A DNA stretch of 64,000 nucleotides. It comes from Calycina herbarum (taxonomy: Eukaryota > Ascomycota > Leotiomycetes > Helotiales > Pezizellaceae). Both the position numbers and the translations under genes were made by a program. The notes beneath the pieces are model-generated. The model was not told the origin of the DNA. It did not search any database and saw only the letters and a list, made by a program, of their open reading frames with translations. The stretch is from positions 62,001 to 126,000 of the forward strand of contig LLEY01000088.1 of assembly GCA_001414485.1 (NCBI GenBank). Reading direction: 5' to 3'. Shown here piece by piece: positions 13,160-26,800 of the stretch. How positions within the stretch are numbered: position 1 is the stretch's first letter; each line of letters opens with the position of its first letter.

Positions 13160-14000
13160 TAGAAGAATAAGAAGATAATACTAAGTCGCTACTAAATAGG
13201 ATCTAAAGCTTAACCTTCTTCTCTACTCTAGCCGCCTCGTTAGCTAGCTATATAGTAGTAGCCTTAGCCTCCTTCTTATTATCCTCGTTCTTATAATCCT
13301 TCTTCTTACTATTCTCTCTACTGAAAGAGACCTGAACTAGCTTATCCCTAGAAACCCTCTCTACTTCTACGTACTTACGCTTTTTACTTTAATAATCACC
13401 CGCGACCTATAAGCTCTTTAGATAGGCTTTGAAGAGGTCTCGAATCTGGACCTATATAGTATTACCAGCCTATTGAAATATTAGTCTAAATCACCTCTAT
13501 AACCGTATCGACTAAGAAAGGAATACTTATAGTAACCTCGATATAAAGCGTCTAAGTCTCCTCGAGAAGTAAGTACTATAACTCTGTTATAGTCTTAGGT
13601 ACCTCCGTAGTAGTAACGACTATAATCTTATTAATAGCGTTAGTAGCCTTCTTAATCGTAACTAGGCTTTCTAAGAGCTATAAGATAGTAAACTTATTCT
13701 TTATAAACCAGAGCAACTACGATAGTTAGTATAGGTTTAGACTCGGTTTAGACTTAGAACTGCTTACTAGGACATAAACAGCGTTCTATCTAATATAATA
13801 CTCGTACTTCTTAGATATATCTTTTATAAAGATATACTCGTACTTCTCGTCTCTAGCTTTTACCTAAAGATACTAAATATAGTAGACGCGGTAGGTATCT
13901 AGAAGAGCACTAGTAGAGTAAGAAAGAGGTATTATACTATATAAACTAATTAGTACTCTAAATCAGCTCTAACTCTAAAAGTAAAGACTTACGCTATAGG
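13160..14000 (-). pseudogene. Antisense accessory reading frame in the 3' part of gypsy element A
   Basis: Read on the minus strand, this stretch gives long coherent peptide sequence (for example VVTTTEVPKTITEL and YIEVTISIPFLVDTVIEV) broken almost only by TAG codons, which RIP makes from CAG or TGG. It lies downstream of the chromodomain and upstream of the polypurine tract, opposite to gag-pol. The related element at 40,759-46,993 lacks it. I do not recognise the product. It may be an element-borne antisense ORF or a captured host sequence. Confidence 0.4.
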
Positions 14001-14443
14001 TATATATATATATTATATATAAATATATCTAAAGACGTTAGTAAAAGAAAGATATGTCTAATTAGAGAGTATTCTTATAGCTTAGTTTATTATTATTATT
14101 AGAAAAGAAAGAGAAAAGGAAATCAGAATCGAGAGTAAGTTAGCTACTAATATATAACTAATAATAATAGCTAGCGTGTTATAATTATTATTTATTACTA
14201 TTATTATAAATAGTAATAGTAAATAAACTATAAATACTACTATAGCCTACTAACTTCTATCTAATAGCTAATTAGATCTCCTCTTTTCGTTTGTCGCTAT
14301 TATTATATAAAAGATAACTAATAAACTACGATTTAAACTATAAACGATAATACTACTATCTATAGACACCGCTTACCGATATCGTATCGATATCGCACCG
14401 ATAATACAAAGCCTCGAAGATAAGTCTTTTTAAGAAGAGAGGA

Positions 14444-14727
14444 TATAATAGAACTATTAGAAATTAATCGGAATAATTAGAATTAGAATTGCCGAGTCTA
14501 CGTACTAAATAGAATATAATATAGATGCTATTTTAGGATTTAGAATAGCTAGATAGCTTCTAGACTTACTATTATCTAAACCTCTTATAAATAGCTGCCT
14601 TCTCTCTATCGGGAAAGACTAATTTAGTCTTTTCCTTTGTATTAGAGCCTAGTATTCGGATATATTATTCTATTAAACGTACTTCTATATACCTCTTTTA
14701 TAGTAGTATCTGTTTTATACTATTATA
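14444..14727 (+). repeat. LTR, right copy of gypsy element A
   Basis: 284 bp matching 7159-7442, preceded by a purine tract and followed by the TSD agtag. Confidence 0.85.
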
Positions 14728-17115
14728 AGTAGTCTATATCTTAAGACTACCTTTTTAAGAAATATAAATACTAATTCCTTAGCTATACTTAACTCTATAT
14801 ATAGTACTAAAATTATATATTTTATAAGTCGTTCTATAATAACTAGGATCGAGTTATACTCGACTTCTATTATTAGATCTTTAGATTTTAGTAGTTTAAT
14901 AATAAAATCCTAAGATATTAATTTCTAAGGTATTTATAGTATTAGAGTAGTATTTATTTATCTATATAGTATATAGTAGAAAGCTTTATTCTAGGTATAA
15001 GTATTATACTCTACTATTACTTTCTTAACTACTACTAATAACTTATTAATATAGTAGTTCTATTTTATATACTAGAGAGTTCTCTAAATTCCTTAGTATT
15101 TATATACTAGTAATTTATATTATTTCTTAATAAATTCCTTTAAAATACTATCTAGAATAAAAACCTTATTATTATATAAAACAAGTCTATTTTTTACTCT
15201 TTTGCTTTTTATTCTAAGTAGGCTTTCTTAGCTATCTAGGCTAAATACTTTCTTAATTTTATTATACTAAGATTCTTAAAGTTATTCTATTATAGCAGCG
15301 ACTTTATAAAATATTAGCGCTAAATCTCCGTTTTTAAGAGTTTTTAAGATTATAATCTTCTTATACTCTTTATTTCCTTTATACCTAGGTTTCTAGCTAA
15401 GAGTATTAGCTTAGACGTTTATCGTTCTACTTATATAGTATATAATAATATTAAATCTTAATAATATTTTAGACTATCTCGCTAGTCGTCTAGTTATAAG
15501 TTCTTTTGTTTTTATAAACGTTCTTAAATTTTTATAATTAGATAAGACTATAACTAGATATTTTACTCTTTAAAAGTATATTCTCTAGTATTCTAAAGTT
15601 AGTACTATATTAAGTAATTCTTTATCAAAGATACTATAGTTCTATTATACTAGATTAAATGTTTTAAAGTAGTATATAACAGGTATAAGCTTCGCTTTCT
15701 TATTTAGTTATAGGTGTATTATATCTCCTACTATGTCTAAGTCGTCTATTTCTATCGTACTAGGTTTGTCTACGTTAAAATCGTATAAAATAGGTTTCTC
15801 TATAAACCTTGCTTTAATCCTCTAAAAAGCGTTCTTAGCCTATTTATTCTAAACGAATTTAATAGCCTTTTTTACTAGTACTAATATTAGTTTAGTAATA
15901 TTCGTATAGTCTTAGATAAATAGATAGTAGAAGTTTATAAATCTAAGAAAGCACTATATATCTTTTATATTCTTTAGTAACTTCTAGTTTAAGATATCCT
16001 AGATCTTTACTAGATCTATTTCTATTTTCCTTAAACTAAATATCTATCTTAGGAAAAGTGTTTAAGTTACTTCGAACTCGTATTTTAAGAGTTTCAATTA
16101 AGAGTCTACTTTTATAAGTTATTATAAAACTTCTTTAACGTATTCTTCGTATTCTTCTTCTTTTTCTAAGAAGATTAGAATATTATCTAGATAATAGATT
16201 ACTATTACTCTTAGAAGATCTTCTAAAATATTATTATTCTATCTCTAGTACGTAGCTAGTACGTTATATAGTCTAAATAGTATAACTATATATTCGTAGA
16301 GATCTAATAGTAAGAGGAATACTATTTTCTATTTATCTCTAACTTTTATTTATATAAGTCTATAAGTGTTTTATTAATCTAGTTTCGTAAATCGTACTAC
16401 CTTATCTAACTTATTTTATAAGTATTAGCTACCTAGTAGTAGATAAGCGTTCTTAACTATAGCGTTATTAACTTTCTTATAATTAATATATACTCTTCTA
16501 TCTAGGTCGTTCTTCTTTTTAATAATAAGTATATTTAAAGTAATTAGTAACTTAGATTTCCTAATATATCTCTTCTTAATACCCTTCTTTATATAACTTT
16601 CTATTCTCTATAGACTTTTCTAGTTATATAACTAAAGCTTTTACTTTAAGAGATAATAACTCTCTTTTAATTTAATCTTATAATCCTATAAGCGATATTC
16701 TAGTAAGGCTTATAAGTCTTCCGAGTTTTTAAATAATATCTTAAATTCTCTATACTATATAAGTATTTCGTTATTAGCTATCTTACTAACCTGTAAAGGA
16801 TCTTAAGCTAGGTGTTCTAGCGTATTAAGAGAGGTAGTACTAATCTTATTCTAGCTTTTAAGTTATAATTATAAACCTATATAATTATATCGACTAAAGG
16901 TTATTATTCGAGCTTTCTAGTTAATATCTAGATTATATTCTTAAATCTATAGTATACTAAGTATCGCTTTCTTACTCTCTATTTTAATAATATCGAATTA
17001 TATATTAGAGCGGTGTTCTTTAATATTAACCTTTATTAGAATAGTTTACTAATTAATAATTCTATTCTAATATATAACGTCTATTCTATTAACTATCTCT
17101 AGATAGTATAGCTGC

Positions 17116-17282
17116 TGTTATATAGGTGAATAAGCCTCTAACTTATATCTATCCACGTAACTAGCACGCTAGTACCACGCTAGCACAAGTATAAATAGTC
17201 GTACTTCAAGTACCTAGAATAGTCGTAGAGAATATAATACGTATATATAACTAGACAGATTTATAACTAAGTTATACTAATA
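17116..17282 (+). repeat. LTR, left copy of copia element C
   Basis: 167 bp starting tgttatata and ending actaata. Pairs with 29774-29943. Confidence 0.75.
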
Positions 17283-17576
17283 CTAATTAGTATCGCGCGT
17301 AGATTAGATTACTTAGTTATAAGCTTACTTGTACTTACTATAGTTAAGTGTCTTTAGCTAACTAAACGTTAAGAGTAGTACTATTATACGCCGTAGCCTA
17401 CTACTACGTATAATCCTCTAACCTTATTTAGATTTGATTATATAAGTATACTATCCTACGCTTCGCTCTAGGATTTGTATAATATATAATCTTTAAGACG
17501 AATCTACCTCGTATTAAGATTATAGACTTAGAATCGCTTATTACTTTAACTTCTTTATATTCACTTATAAACTAAG

Positions 17577-17766
17577 TGTTAGTTCGACTTAGTAGTCGAT
17601 AGCTTGATATAAAAAGAGTGTATATTCTTATATCTATCGTTGATATATACCGAGTATAAGTATAGAATACTCAGGGTTGTTTATATATCCGCTCTCCTTA
17701 TTAAGCGAGAAGAGCATAGTACGTAGAAGTTCTAACCACGTATACCACGTGTATTATATACCGACA
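17577..17766 (-). repeat. LTR, left copy of copia element D
   Basis: 190 bp with intact TG...CA ends, paired with 23652-23841 and flanked outside by ctaag. Confidence 0.85.
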
Positions 17767-20700
17767 CTAGTACTTCTTTAAAGTAGTAGAAGTGATACTT
17801 TAAAAATTATCAAAAATCCTTCTTATACGCTTTCAGTCGTCCTAGATTCCTTCTTATTTCGTTCTACCTATTCTATTAGCTTTATATCTAGCTTATTAGT
17901 ATTGATTAGCCTCTAGAGAGCGTTATAACAATCCCTCTTTGTTATAGTATCCGCAGAGTTACTTTTGCTATCTATCTACTTAATCTCGTTAATCTCTCTT
18001 AGCTTATATACCTCTCTTAAGTATATAACGTTAATTATTAAACGCTTCTCTTTTATAGTTCCTAGTTTAGCTATATACTTATATATGGATTTAGAATCCG
18101 TATAAGTAATAAGAGAGACTTTGAAGGAAAGAATACTTTCTAGAGTTGATTTAATAGAGGCGGCGGCGTTAAAACCACAGCTTATAGTATATAATTCCGA
18201 GGCTAAAACGCTACGAGTTACCCGCTTACACTTAGTAGATAACTAGTATAGAATATTAGCGTTGTTGTTCTTATCTATACGTACTATTACGTAGCTAATT
18301 TATAATAATAAATCCTTGTTATTTATAAAAGAGCTATCTATAAAGGTGTAAAGCTTAAGCGAGTTCCTATCTAGTTTTATATATATAAGGCCTCTTATAA
18401 TATTGTCGATTTACTATTATATTCATTTATTAAGAAGAGTGATATCGTTCTTTTATAGATCGGTTATTTAAGCAGCGTAGGATAGATTAAATACAGCTTC
18501 TAGCTAGGATACGGTTATAAGATATATCTCTCGAGCTCTCTAAGCAACGTATTAATCCTTTGTAGATACTATATAGGATAATCCCTTTGTATTAACAGTT
18601 ATAGCTAGCGACTTTTATACTAAATTTAAGCTTTTAGCGTAATCCTAGGAGAGCGTAACTAAGCCGTCTTAATACTTAGTAATTAGGCCTCTATTAAACT
18701 TAATTAGATAATCTGCTATAAGCTGTTCCCTCTCCTTAGAAGAGAAGCTAGCTTCTTTGATTACTTATACCTCTTTAGCGAGAAAGACGGCATTTATAAG
18801 TATAAGCGTATCGTCTGTTTAAAGCTCTATTATACTAAAAGAGCCGCTTACTTCCTTAGTATATAAAAGGCAGGGATCGAAAGTGGATTAGAGTATAGAA
18901 AGCTTATCTATATAGTGCTTCTAGTATATTATAAACCAGTGGTTACCGGCTTCTAAGATACTATATAAGAGCTTAATTACTTCGAAGAATAAACCCTCCT
19001 ACTGTAGATATCTCTTTAGCAGACGTATAAAGAACTTCCGGTTCAGTTCTATTAGAGATTAAGTATACGCTTGTGTAATATCTCGGCTATATACTTAAAG
19101 TTCTAGAGAGATAGTTATTAGTACTAGTATTAACCTCTAGCTAACTCTCTAGATAGTAGGAGCCTAGGTAAGTACTAGTGACTTTCTAGCATCGTTATAT
19201 ACTTGAATCACTAGCCTTGACTTTGTAAAAGTAAGTGCTATACTCTTAAGCTTGATATTATCTACGAATCGGGATCTAAAGATCCTAGCATCTAGTAGTA
19301 GTTCCTTCTAAGTGATTATCTTAAACACGCTACGGTTTATAAGACCGCTGATTTCCTTCTGTTATAATTCGACGTATATTATACCGTTGTTTGAAACGAA
19401 TACCTCGATATCGTAGCTATCTATTATAAAAGTAATAAAAGTCTTAATATCAGCTATAGTAACGTATTCCTTAGTATAGTTATCTTAGAGCTCGACTTCT
19501 ATCTCTTATATTAGAGTATCGGAAGACTAGTATAGCCTTAGATACTTCTGTAGTATTCCTCGTCCCCGCTTTTATTATAAACTTAGTCGCGGATTCGACA
19601 GTAGCTCTAGTAGATCTATATAAATTACCTAGGGTGGATTTGAAAGTAGTCCTTATTTCGACAGTAATTCTAGTAAGTCTAGACAAATATCTTAACGTTC
19701 TAGTAGTTCCTAGAGTTAGTAACGAGTTCGAGAGCGAGCTAGGGGTTCCTAAGCTCGTATATAAGCTTAAGCCTCTTCGTCTTCCGAGTGCCTACGAGGG
19801 TTCTAGTATATAGCACCCTAGTTGAATATGTTTAGTTCTTCTAGAGTTCTATTAGAGAGTTCTTCTTTTAAGTATAGCTTTACTACCGTAGATCTGAACC
19901 TTATAGGTCTACTCGGTAGTAATACTATATAATCCTTCTTATCTATTCCTTATAATTCAAAAGACTCGGTCTAGGACTTCTTATATTCTCGCTATATAAG
20001 GACTTCTATATTAAGTAGTAGATCCTTGATTCTATTAGGTAATAGACCGTTCCGAGTATAAATAGCTTATTAACTTATCGCCTTATAAGTAGCTTATAAG
20101 CTTCTTCGATAGCCTTCTTATATAACTTAGACCTCTAGGATATTAACTATAATAGAGTATCACTCTTAGCTATATAGAGATAAGCACCGTATACTAGTAA
20201 GGTAGGTACTAGTCTACTTAGCTCTACTGTATCGTTCATAGCTTTAAATACTATTTATAGTACTAAGGCCTTTGTAAGTTCCGGCTGTTATTCCTAGATA
20301 ATCGAGTATATACGTTTAATCGAGCTGTAGTAACGTTCTACTATTCTAATTAAGTTATATACCTTAATAGATACTGTCTTAATCTTAATTCCTATTAAGT
20401 TAGCGTATCTCTTAAATTCCTTAGCTACGAAGTTCTTTCCTTTGTCTATAGTAACGTAATCTAGGGGCCCTAGATAGGTGTTTATCTAGTACTTCTGAAA
20501 GATCTCCTAGACGCTCTTTATACTTATATCTAGTAAGAATTCCCTAGCTTAGTACTAGGTTGCTTAGTCTATAATATATAAGACTGCCTTTCCTTCTAAG
20601 AAGAAGATATCTATAATAGTATTATAATTAAACTCGATATCGTTATAGAGTATAAACTTAAACCGGCTAGGGGATCTTCTATATCTTTAGTAGTACTTAT

Positions 20701-23651
20701 AGAACTTGGTAAGATGTTTAAGAATACCTTATTCGATATTATAGCTAGCTTGTTCGAGTACGTGTTATAATCGTAGTATAGATAGGTAGCTAAAGCGCTT
20801 ATAAAGTCGCCTAATATCGACATCTATAAGGTAATATAAAGACTCTTATATAAGGTTATATACTGTCTTATTCTATAATAAAAAAGAGTGTCTAAATCGT
20901 TATATAATCCCGAATCTTCCTATCTTCTATCTCTTACCGTCTTCTTATATAAGAACGTTCTTAAGGTTGTTAAGTAAGATTCGTAGCTTATTTATATCGT
21001 TAATATATAGAATAAACGACGTATCTGACTATACGATATAGAATTCCGCGTAACCTACAGGTATATTAATAGTAATAGAGCTAAGAGAAGAAGCAAAGCC
21101 TTTACCGAACTGAATATTAAACTATCTCTTAGTGCTTTCGTTGATCGGGATATTATAGACGTGTTTTATATAAGCGAGATATTAATCGTAACCTACGCTA
21201 GACTTCTATGCTACTCTAGTATCGATTATAACTCTAAAGAAGCGATTCTCTACGTACTTTTTAGCTATAGAAGTAAATACTTCCTTAGTAAACTAGCTGT
21301 CTCTTTCAGAAGTAGCGTCTAGGATCGATAGTGAGATATATCCGTAGAAGAAGTACCTTTGTACCAGGTTTATTAAATTAGCTATAAGGGTTTAGGCACT
21401 TAGGTTATCGATTCGTCCTACGGAAGTAACTAAGTAGTAGATAACCTTATCTTCTAAGTTACTATTATTAATAGATAAGGTAATAGTTTAAAAAGTCTTA
21501 GCTATATCTTCTTCTTTCGTACGTTCCGTACTTGCTATATATATACGGTATACCTTCCTTATAGAGACACTATCCCTGCCTCGGAAGCTGGGTTTATTAC
21601 TCTTTTGCTATTTAGCAAAGTAACGATCTTATTCTTCCTAAGTATAGTTCTAGGATCGGTGGCCTTCCTTATTATATATATAACACTTGTTACTTTTACT
21701 AGGTCTATAGTTTTAGCTTCGGTTGTCGTTATACTTATAGAAGTAACGATCCGTTATCAAGGTCTCGGGGTTTAAGTTATAGTAGTAAGATATTAAAGTC
21801 TCGGTGGTTTTATAGCTTACTTCGTAGTTACGAATAGAGCTTCTTAAGAGCGTAATAGTGCTCTAGAGAGAGGAATTCTAGGGTAGGGTTAAGTACGCGT
21901 TCTAGTATTCTAGTGCTTCCTTATATACTATAAGTAACTTGTTAGTTAATTAGCTATCACTTTATATATCTTCTAGAAGCCTATATCGTAGTTCTTCTAG
22001 TTTAGATAGCATAGCCTTAAAACACTCGCTTAACGTTTTATCCGAGTATTCTAGCTTAGATTTCGTTTATAACAGTGTAGTACGGTTCTATTCAGAGGAT
22101 TAGCTTCTAGCGTATAGTTCGTCTTCGAAGTACGTCTAGATAGTAGTAGAAAGGAATTCGTATAATTAATCCGTTCTATCTTCCTTAAATACACTTGTAT
22201 AGAAGTGATTAGATACCTAGCCTTTGAGTATAATTAGGAAGGCTAGGTAGTATACCAGTAGTAGTATACTATAACGCTTATATATATCCTTGAAGATAAT
22301 AGATTTAAGCTTGAAGTTATCTCTCTTGCTTCCGTACTTCTGTTCTTCCGAGTATAACTTCATAAGGTTGCTAAGTAAGCGTAAGTAATCCTAGTTATAT
22401 ATATCTAGTAGTAGTGTTATAGGAATAGAATTGTTTATAGCTAATGCCTAAGTGTTTATAAAGGAATTTAGAGAGACGTTATATAAGAGAATATTATTTA
22501 TAGACGTTAAAGAAGAAGTACTAGAAGGAATATACTTTAGAGGAATGTTGTTTAAAGGGATAGATGTCGAAGTAGAAGGTTTCTAGTATTCTATTTACAG
22601 CTTAGAGAATCGGTTAGAGTATTCTTTAATATAGTTATATCTTGCTCTTATCTCTTATAATTAAATTTATTACTTTTATACTTAATCTCTTAATTCTAAG
22701 ATAGACTATTTAGGCTTTTCGAGTTCTCGAGACGTGTTATAAAGTGCTTTCGTTATAGTCGCCTTATATCTACTTGTCTCTACTTATACGCTTCTATTAC
22801 GTAGTAGCTTACGTATTTAGATAAGAGTACTTCTTCCTATACTTGTGAACTTGGATTTAGACTATTTATTAAAGTATATAAGATATATCTCCTAGAGATA
22901 ATCGTCGTCTATATTCTCGACGTCGTATTTTATAATCTTTTCTTCTATAAAAGCCGTAGCCTCTTTATCCTTAGCCGAAGTTGATAGTGCTATAGTATAG
23001 GTAGAGGTAGTAGAAGAATCGACAGTAGATAATATCTTTAGTAGTATATATAACGTAGGTAGACTGGTGCTAGAGAGAGGTAAGTAGAATAGAGGGCCTT
23101 ATTATTTATTAAACGTAGCTTAGCCTCTTAGTAGACTTTTTCCTTAGAGGTAGGTTATTCCGTTCTATACGTCTTATATTAGTTATTATATCAGATATTC
23201 CTGGTTATTCCTTATACTAAGTTATCTAAGATTAGAAGTAGGTTAAGTATTCTAGATATTACTCTTATTCTAGATATCGTAGGTTATTAGAGGTTATAAG
23301 GTTTATCAGAGTTAAAGAGCCTTCTACGAGTTATTCTAGTAGCTGTAAGTCGTAGAGGTTATAGTAGATTTGTATATATAAGTCGTAGGGTTTATAGTAG
23401 ATTCTATATATATAATTTATAGAGTTTATAGTAGATTCTAAGTATGTTTTATAGCTGTAGAAGGAGTCTCTATTTGACGAGAGAAGTCTACGTTATAGCC
23501 GTACTATAAGAGTTTATAGTAACTAGTAGAAGGAGTCTCTGTTCGACGAGAGAAGTCTACTTTATACAACTACTTAGCTGGTAAGCTTACGGTTCAGATT
23601 AGAACCGCTTTACGTAACCAAGTGTTTCTAATCTATACGTCTACTGATCAG

Positions 23652-23841
23652 TGTTAGTTCGACTTAGTAGTCGATAGCTTAATATAAAAAGAGTGTATAT
23701 TCTTATAACTATCGTTGATATATACCGAGTACAAGTATAGAATACTCGGGGTTGTTTATATATTCGCTCTTCTTATTAAGCGAGAAGGGCACAGCACGTG
23801 GAAGTGCTAACCACGTATACCACGTATATTATATACCGATA
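23652..23841 (-). repeat. LTR, right copy of copia element D
   Basis: 190 bp. The end ccgata differs from ccgaca in the left copy by a C-to-T change in CpA context. Confidence 0.85.
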
Positions 23842-26800
23842 CTAAGTCTTATAGATTCACTTATATTAACTTATTAAGTAAATCACCTATACCTCCGATT
23901 TACTAAAAAGAAGTAGAAGGAATCTAGTTACCTAAAACACTATCTTAAACCTTTAAGAAAGTCGACTACTAGCTATCGTTTAAGCTATCTAACCTTTTAT
24001 AGCGGGATTCTATAAAGTATCCTAGGAAGTACGATTATTAGACCTTTCCTATCCCGATTACGTTTAGTACTAGGATTATACTACTATTAATACTACGAAT
24101 ACCACGGCTATTAATATCTAATAATACTATAGTAACTAAAGGAACCGGAATAGAAGAAGGCTATTAGAAGCCTGATTTAGAAACCGTAGACAGCGATACT
24201 CTTAACGCTTATATATAAGATTATATAGACGAATACTAAGTAGGAAAGGAATGTAACACTGCTTTATAGAAGGCTTTTTAAGAAGACTTCGAAGGATAGA
24301 ACCTTAAACACTTTAAGATAATTATATCTACTCGATATACCAGCGGTCTTCGAAGAACCCTCTAATTAAGAGATATATACGTAGAAGATCTTTATAGAAG
24401 AGAAAGCGGTAGAGTAGTACAGGCTTTATATAATATCTTAACAGAGGAGGAGAAGACGCTAGTACCTTATAAGGAACTTAAGAAGATTAAGTCTAAGAGA
24501 GAAGTTCTATCTAAGGAATTAAGATAGCGTCTAAAGAATCCTCTGAATATTAAGGAATTTATTAACAAAGGAGACACTATTATACTATCACCTAGTAAGT
24601 TAAGAAAGATAAGTAAATCAGTCCTTCTAGTAATACTATCAAAGTCTTCAAAGATACTAGTAAAGAAGGCACTAGTAACTCTAGCTCCTAAGATAATATC
24701 TAAATCGATACTATCTAAGACCTCTTCTAAGACCTCTTCTAAATCAAGTAATAAATTAATAATAAAGAAGTTACTTTTAGAGGCACTTAAGAGAGCTAAG
24801 CGAGAAAAGAAGAAGAGTAGATCGTTAAAGTATAACCTAGAATCTTCTAACGATTCTTCTTCTTCTTCCTCTAAAAGCTCTTATAACGAATTAGACTACG
24901 AGGATCTAGATAATAACGAAGAGAGCGATTTAGACGATAATAGAGATAATAGAAGTAATAGAGAAGACGGAGATATTAACGAAAGATAAAAGAGGAAAGG
25001 AGATTAATACGCTCTTAGAAACCTTATAAGAGTATATATATCTAACGATAATAAGTTTAGAGGCTAGAGAGAGAATCTCAACCTTAAGCTAGCGGTGTTT
25101 ATAGATAAATACTAGATATATAGACTTTAAAAGAAGGCGTATAAGAAGGTATTTTCTATAATACTTAAGAGAGACGTCTAGGAATTTTATTATATAGAAG
25201 TTATTAATATTATTAACGAACTTACTTTTAAAGTACTTTATAGCAAATTTAAGAAGCGATACTAGGACCTTAATTATATCTAGAACACCTTAATAGAATA
25301 GAATAATACTATGCTTAAGAAATATAAGAGAAAGTATCTAGATAAGCTTATTCTTAAAGTCTTTAAAAAGATATATAGAAGACTATAATAGATTAAGTAT
25401 AGACTTTTAAAACATATATATAAGAAAGAGGAATTCGCTAATAAGCTTCTTTTAGCTTATTACAGATATAAAGAGGTATCTTACGTAGTATTAAAACTAC
25501 TAAAGAAGCTAAAGCTTTTACTTATAACCTATTCTATTAAATTAGCACTTAGTATATAATAGAACCTATATCTAAAAGTAGAAGCATTTATAGCTGAAGA
25601 CGACGAGGAAGATAATAATACTAATATAAATCTTATAAACTGAATATTATAAACGAATATAAGATTAAAAGGGAATAACTTCTATAGAGGATTCCGTAGA
25701 TCTGTAAATCGGTCTACGTTAAGTATATTAAATACGAATACTCGACTAGTAAATGCCTCGTCTGATTTAAAGTATATAATATATATAAAACCTAATTATT
25801 AGTCTACGAATTACTCTAAGCTAAGTTAGAATAAATAGGAGAATAAGTAGAAGTCTAGATATACTAAGAGATATAGAAAGCTACTCTCTTATTATAGATA
25901 CAGATAGTATCTTATAGGATACGAAGGTACTAAGCCGGATAAGGATATATCTAAAGAGATCGCTATAATAATTCTTAAAGACGATATAGACGACATTATC
26001 GAGAATTATATCACTAAGTATAGAGAGATCGTTATCTTAGAAGCTTAATATATTATAGATAACTTAACTAGCTCTATATACGAACACGTTAGTAGTAGAT
26101 TACTACTACTTCTATATAGAGAAATCTTAACTTCAGTTCCTAGTATTAAGAGATATTACTATAATAAGTTCTTTAGTATTATAATTAATATAGAAGCTAT
26201 AAAGAAGTCTACTATCGGTTACGACTAGTATCTTATATTTAATACTATTAAAAAGACCTCTATTTATAATAGCTAGAAGATTAATATTAAATTCGGTATT
26301 AGAATCGGCACTTTAATTAGCTTAATATTTATAGATATACTAATCAGTTTAATCGAATTCTATATACTATATATAGATACGCTATTTCTACTTTGTCTTA
26401 ATAATATAGATATACTAGGAGTTATATTTAATAACCTTAGTAATACTCTTATAATAAGTAATAGATATAAAGTCTTAGTTATATAACGATTCGGTTATCC
26501 TTTTATAATATAGGATAACACTTTGTCTACTATAATTTAAGAGTTTTCTTATCTTTTAAGCGAGTAAGAGTTACGCTGTTTATATAAATAATTTAGATAT
26601 CTATCTATATAAAAATTATAGACACTTCTCGAGTATACTAGCTACGACGTTATATTCGATAATCTACAACATCTTATAAAGTACTATAAGCTATATTAGA
26701 AGTACGGAAAGTCTCTAGAACGCTTTCGATTTACTTTATATAATAATATTATATTTAACTTTCGAATATACGTCGATATATTCTTTATAGACAAAGAAGT

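Larger units (their letters stand above)
7159..14727 (+). mobile_element. Ty3/gypsy chromovirus-type retrotransposon (element A), nested
   Basis: Two 284-bp LTRs (7159-7442 and 14444-14727) are flanked by the 5-bp duplication agtag (7154-7158 and 14728-14732), inserted in the minus-strand gypsy element. A purine tract (aagaagagagga) precedes the right LTR, as expected for a polypurine tract. The plus strand holds decayed gag-pol ending in a chromodomain. The internal region is about 7.0 kb, roughly 1.3 kb longer than the related element at 40,759-46,993 (5.7 kb). The surplus lies between the chromodomain and the polypurine tract and carries a minus-strand reading frame. Confidence 0.9.
17577..23841 (-). 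mobile_element. Ty1/copia LTR retrotransposon (element D), innermost insertion
   Basis: Two 190-bp LTRs (17577-17766 and 23652-23841), starting tgttagttcgac and ending ccgaca/ccgata, are flanked by the 5-bp duplication ctaag (17572-17576 and 23842-23846). The coding strand is minus. The RNase H end at about 17,950-18,210 reads ELYTISCGFNAAASIKSTLE followed by ITYTDSKSIYKYI, typical of fungal copia elements. This copy is slightly less RIP-mutated than its host element: it still has some tg/ca steps, and short minus-strand ORFs of 60-70 codons survive. That fits a younger insertion. Total length is 6.27 kb. Confidence 0.85.

Noticed and set aside
19480..20823. Short minus-strand ORFs of 60-70 codons in the transposon island
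   Set aside because: They lie inside copia element D on its coding strand and are surviving scraps of its RIP-broken polyprotein, not genes.
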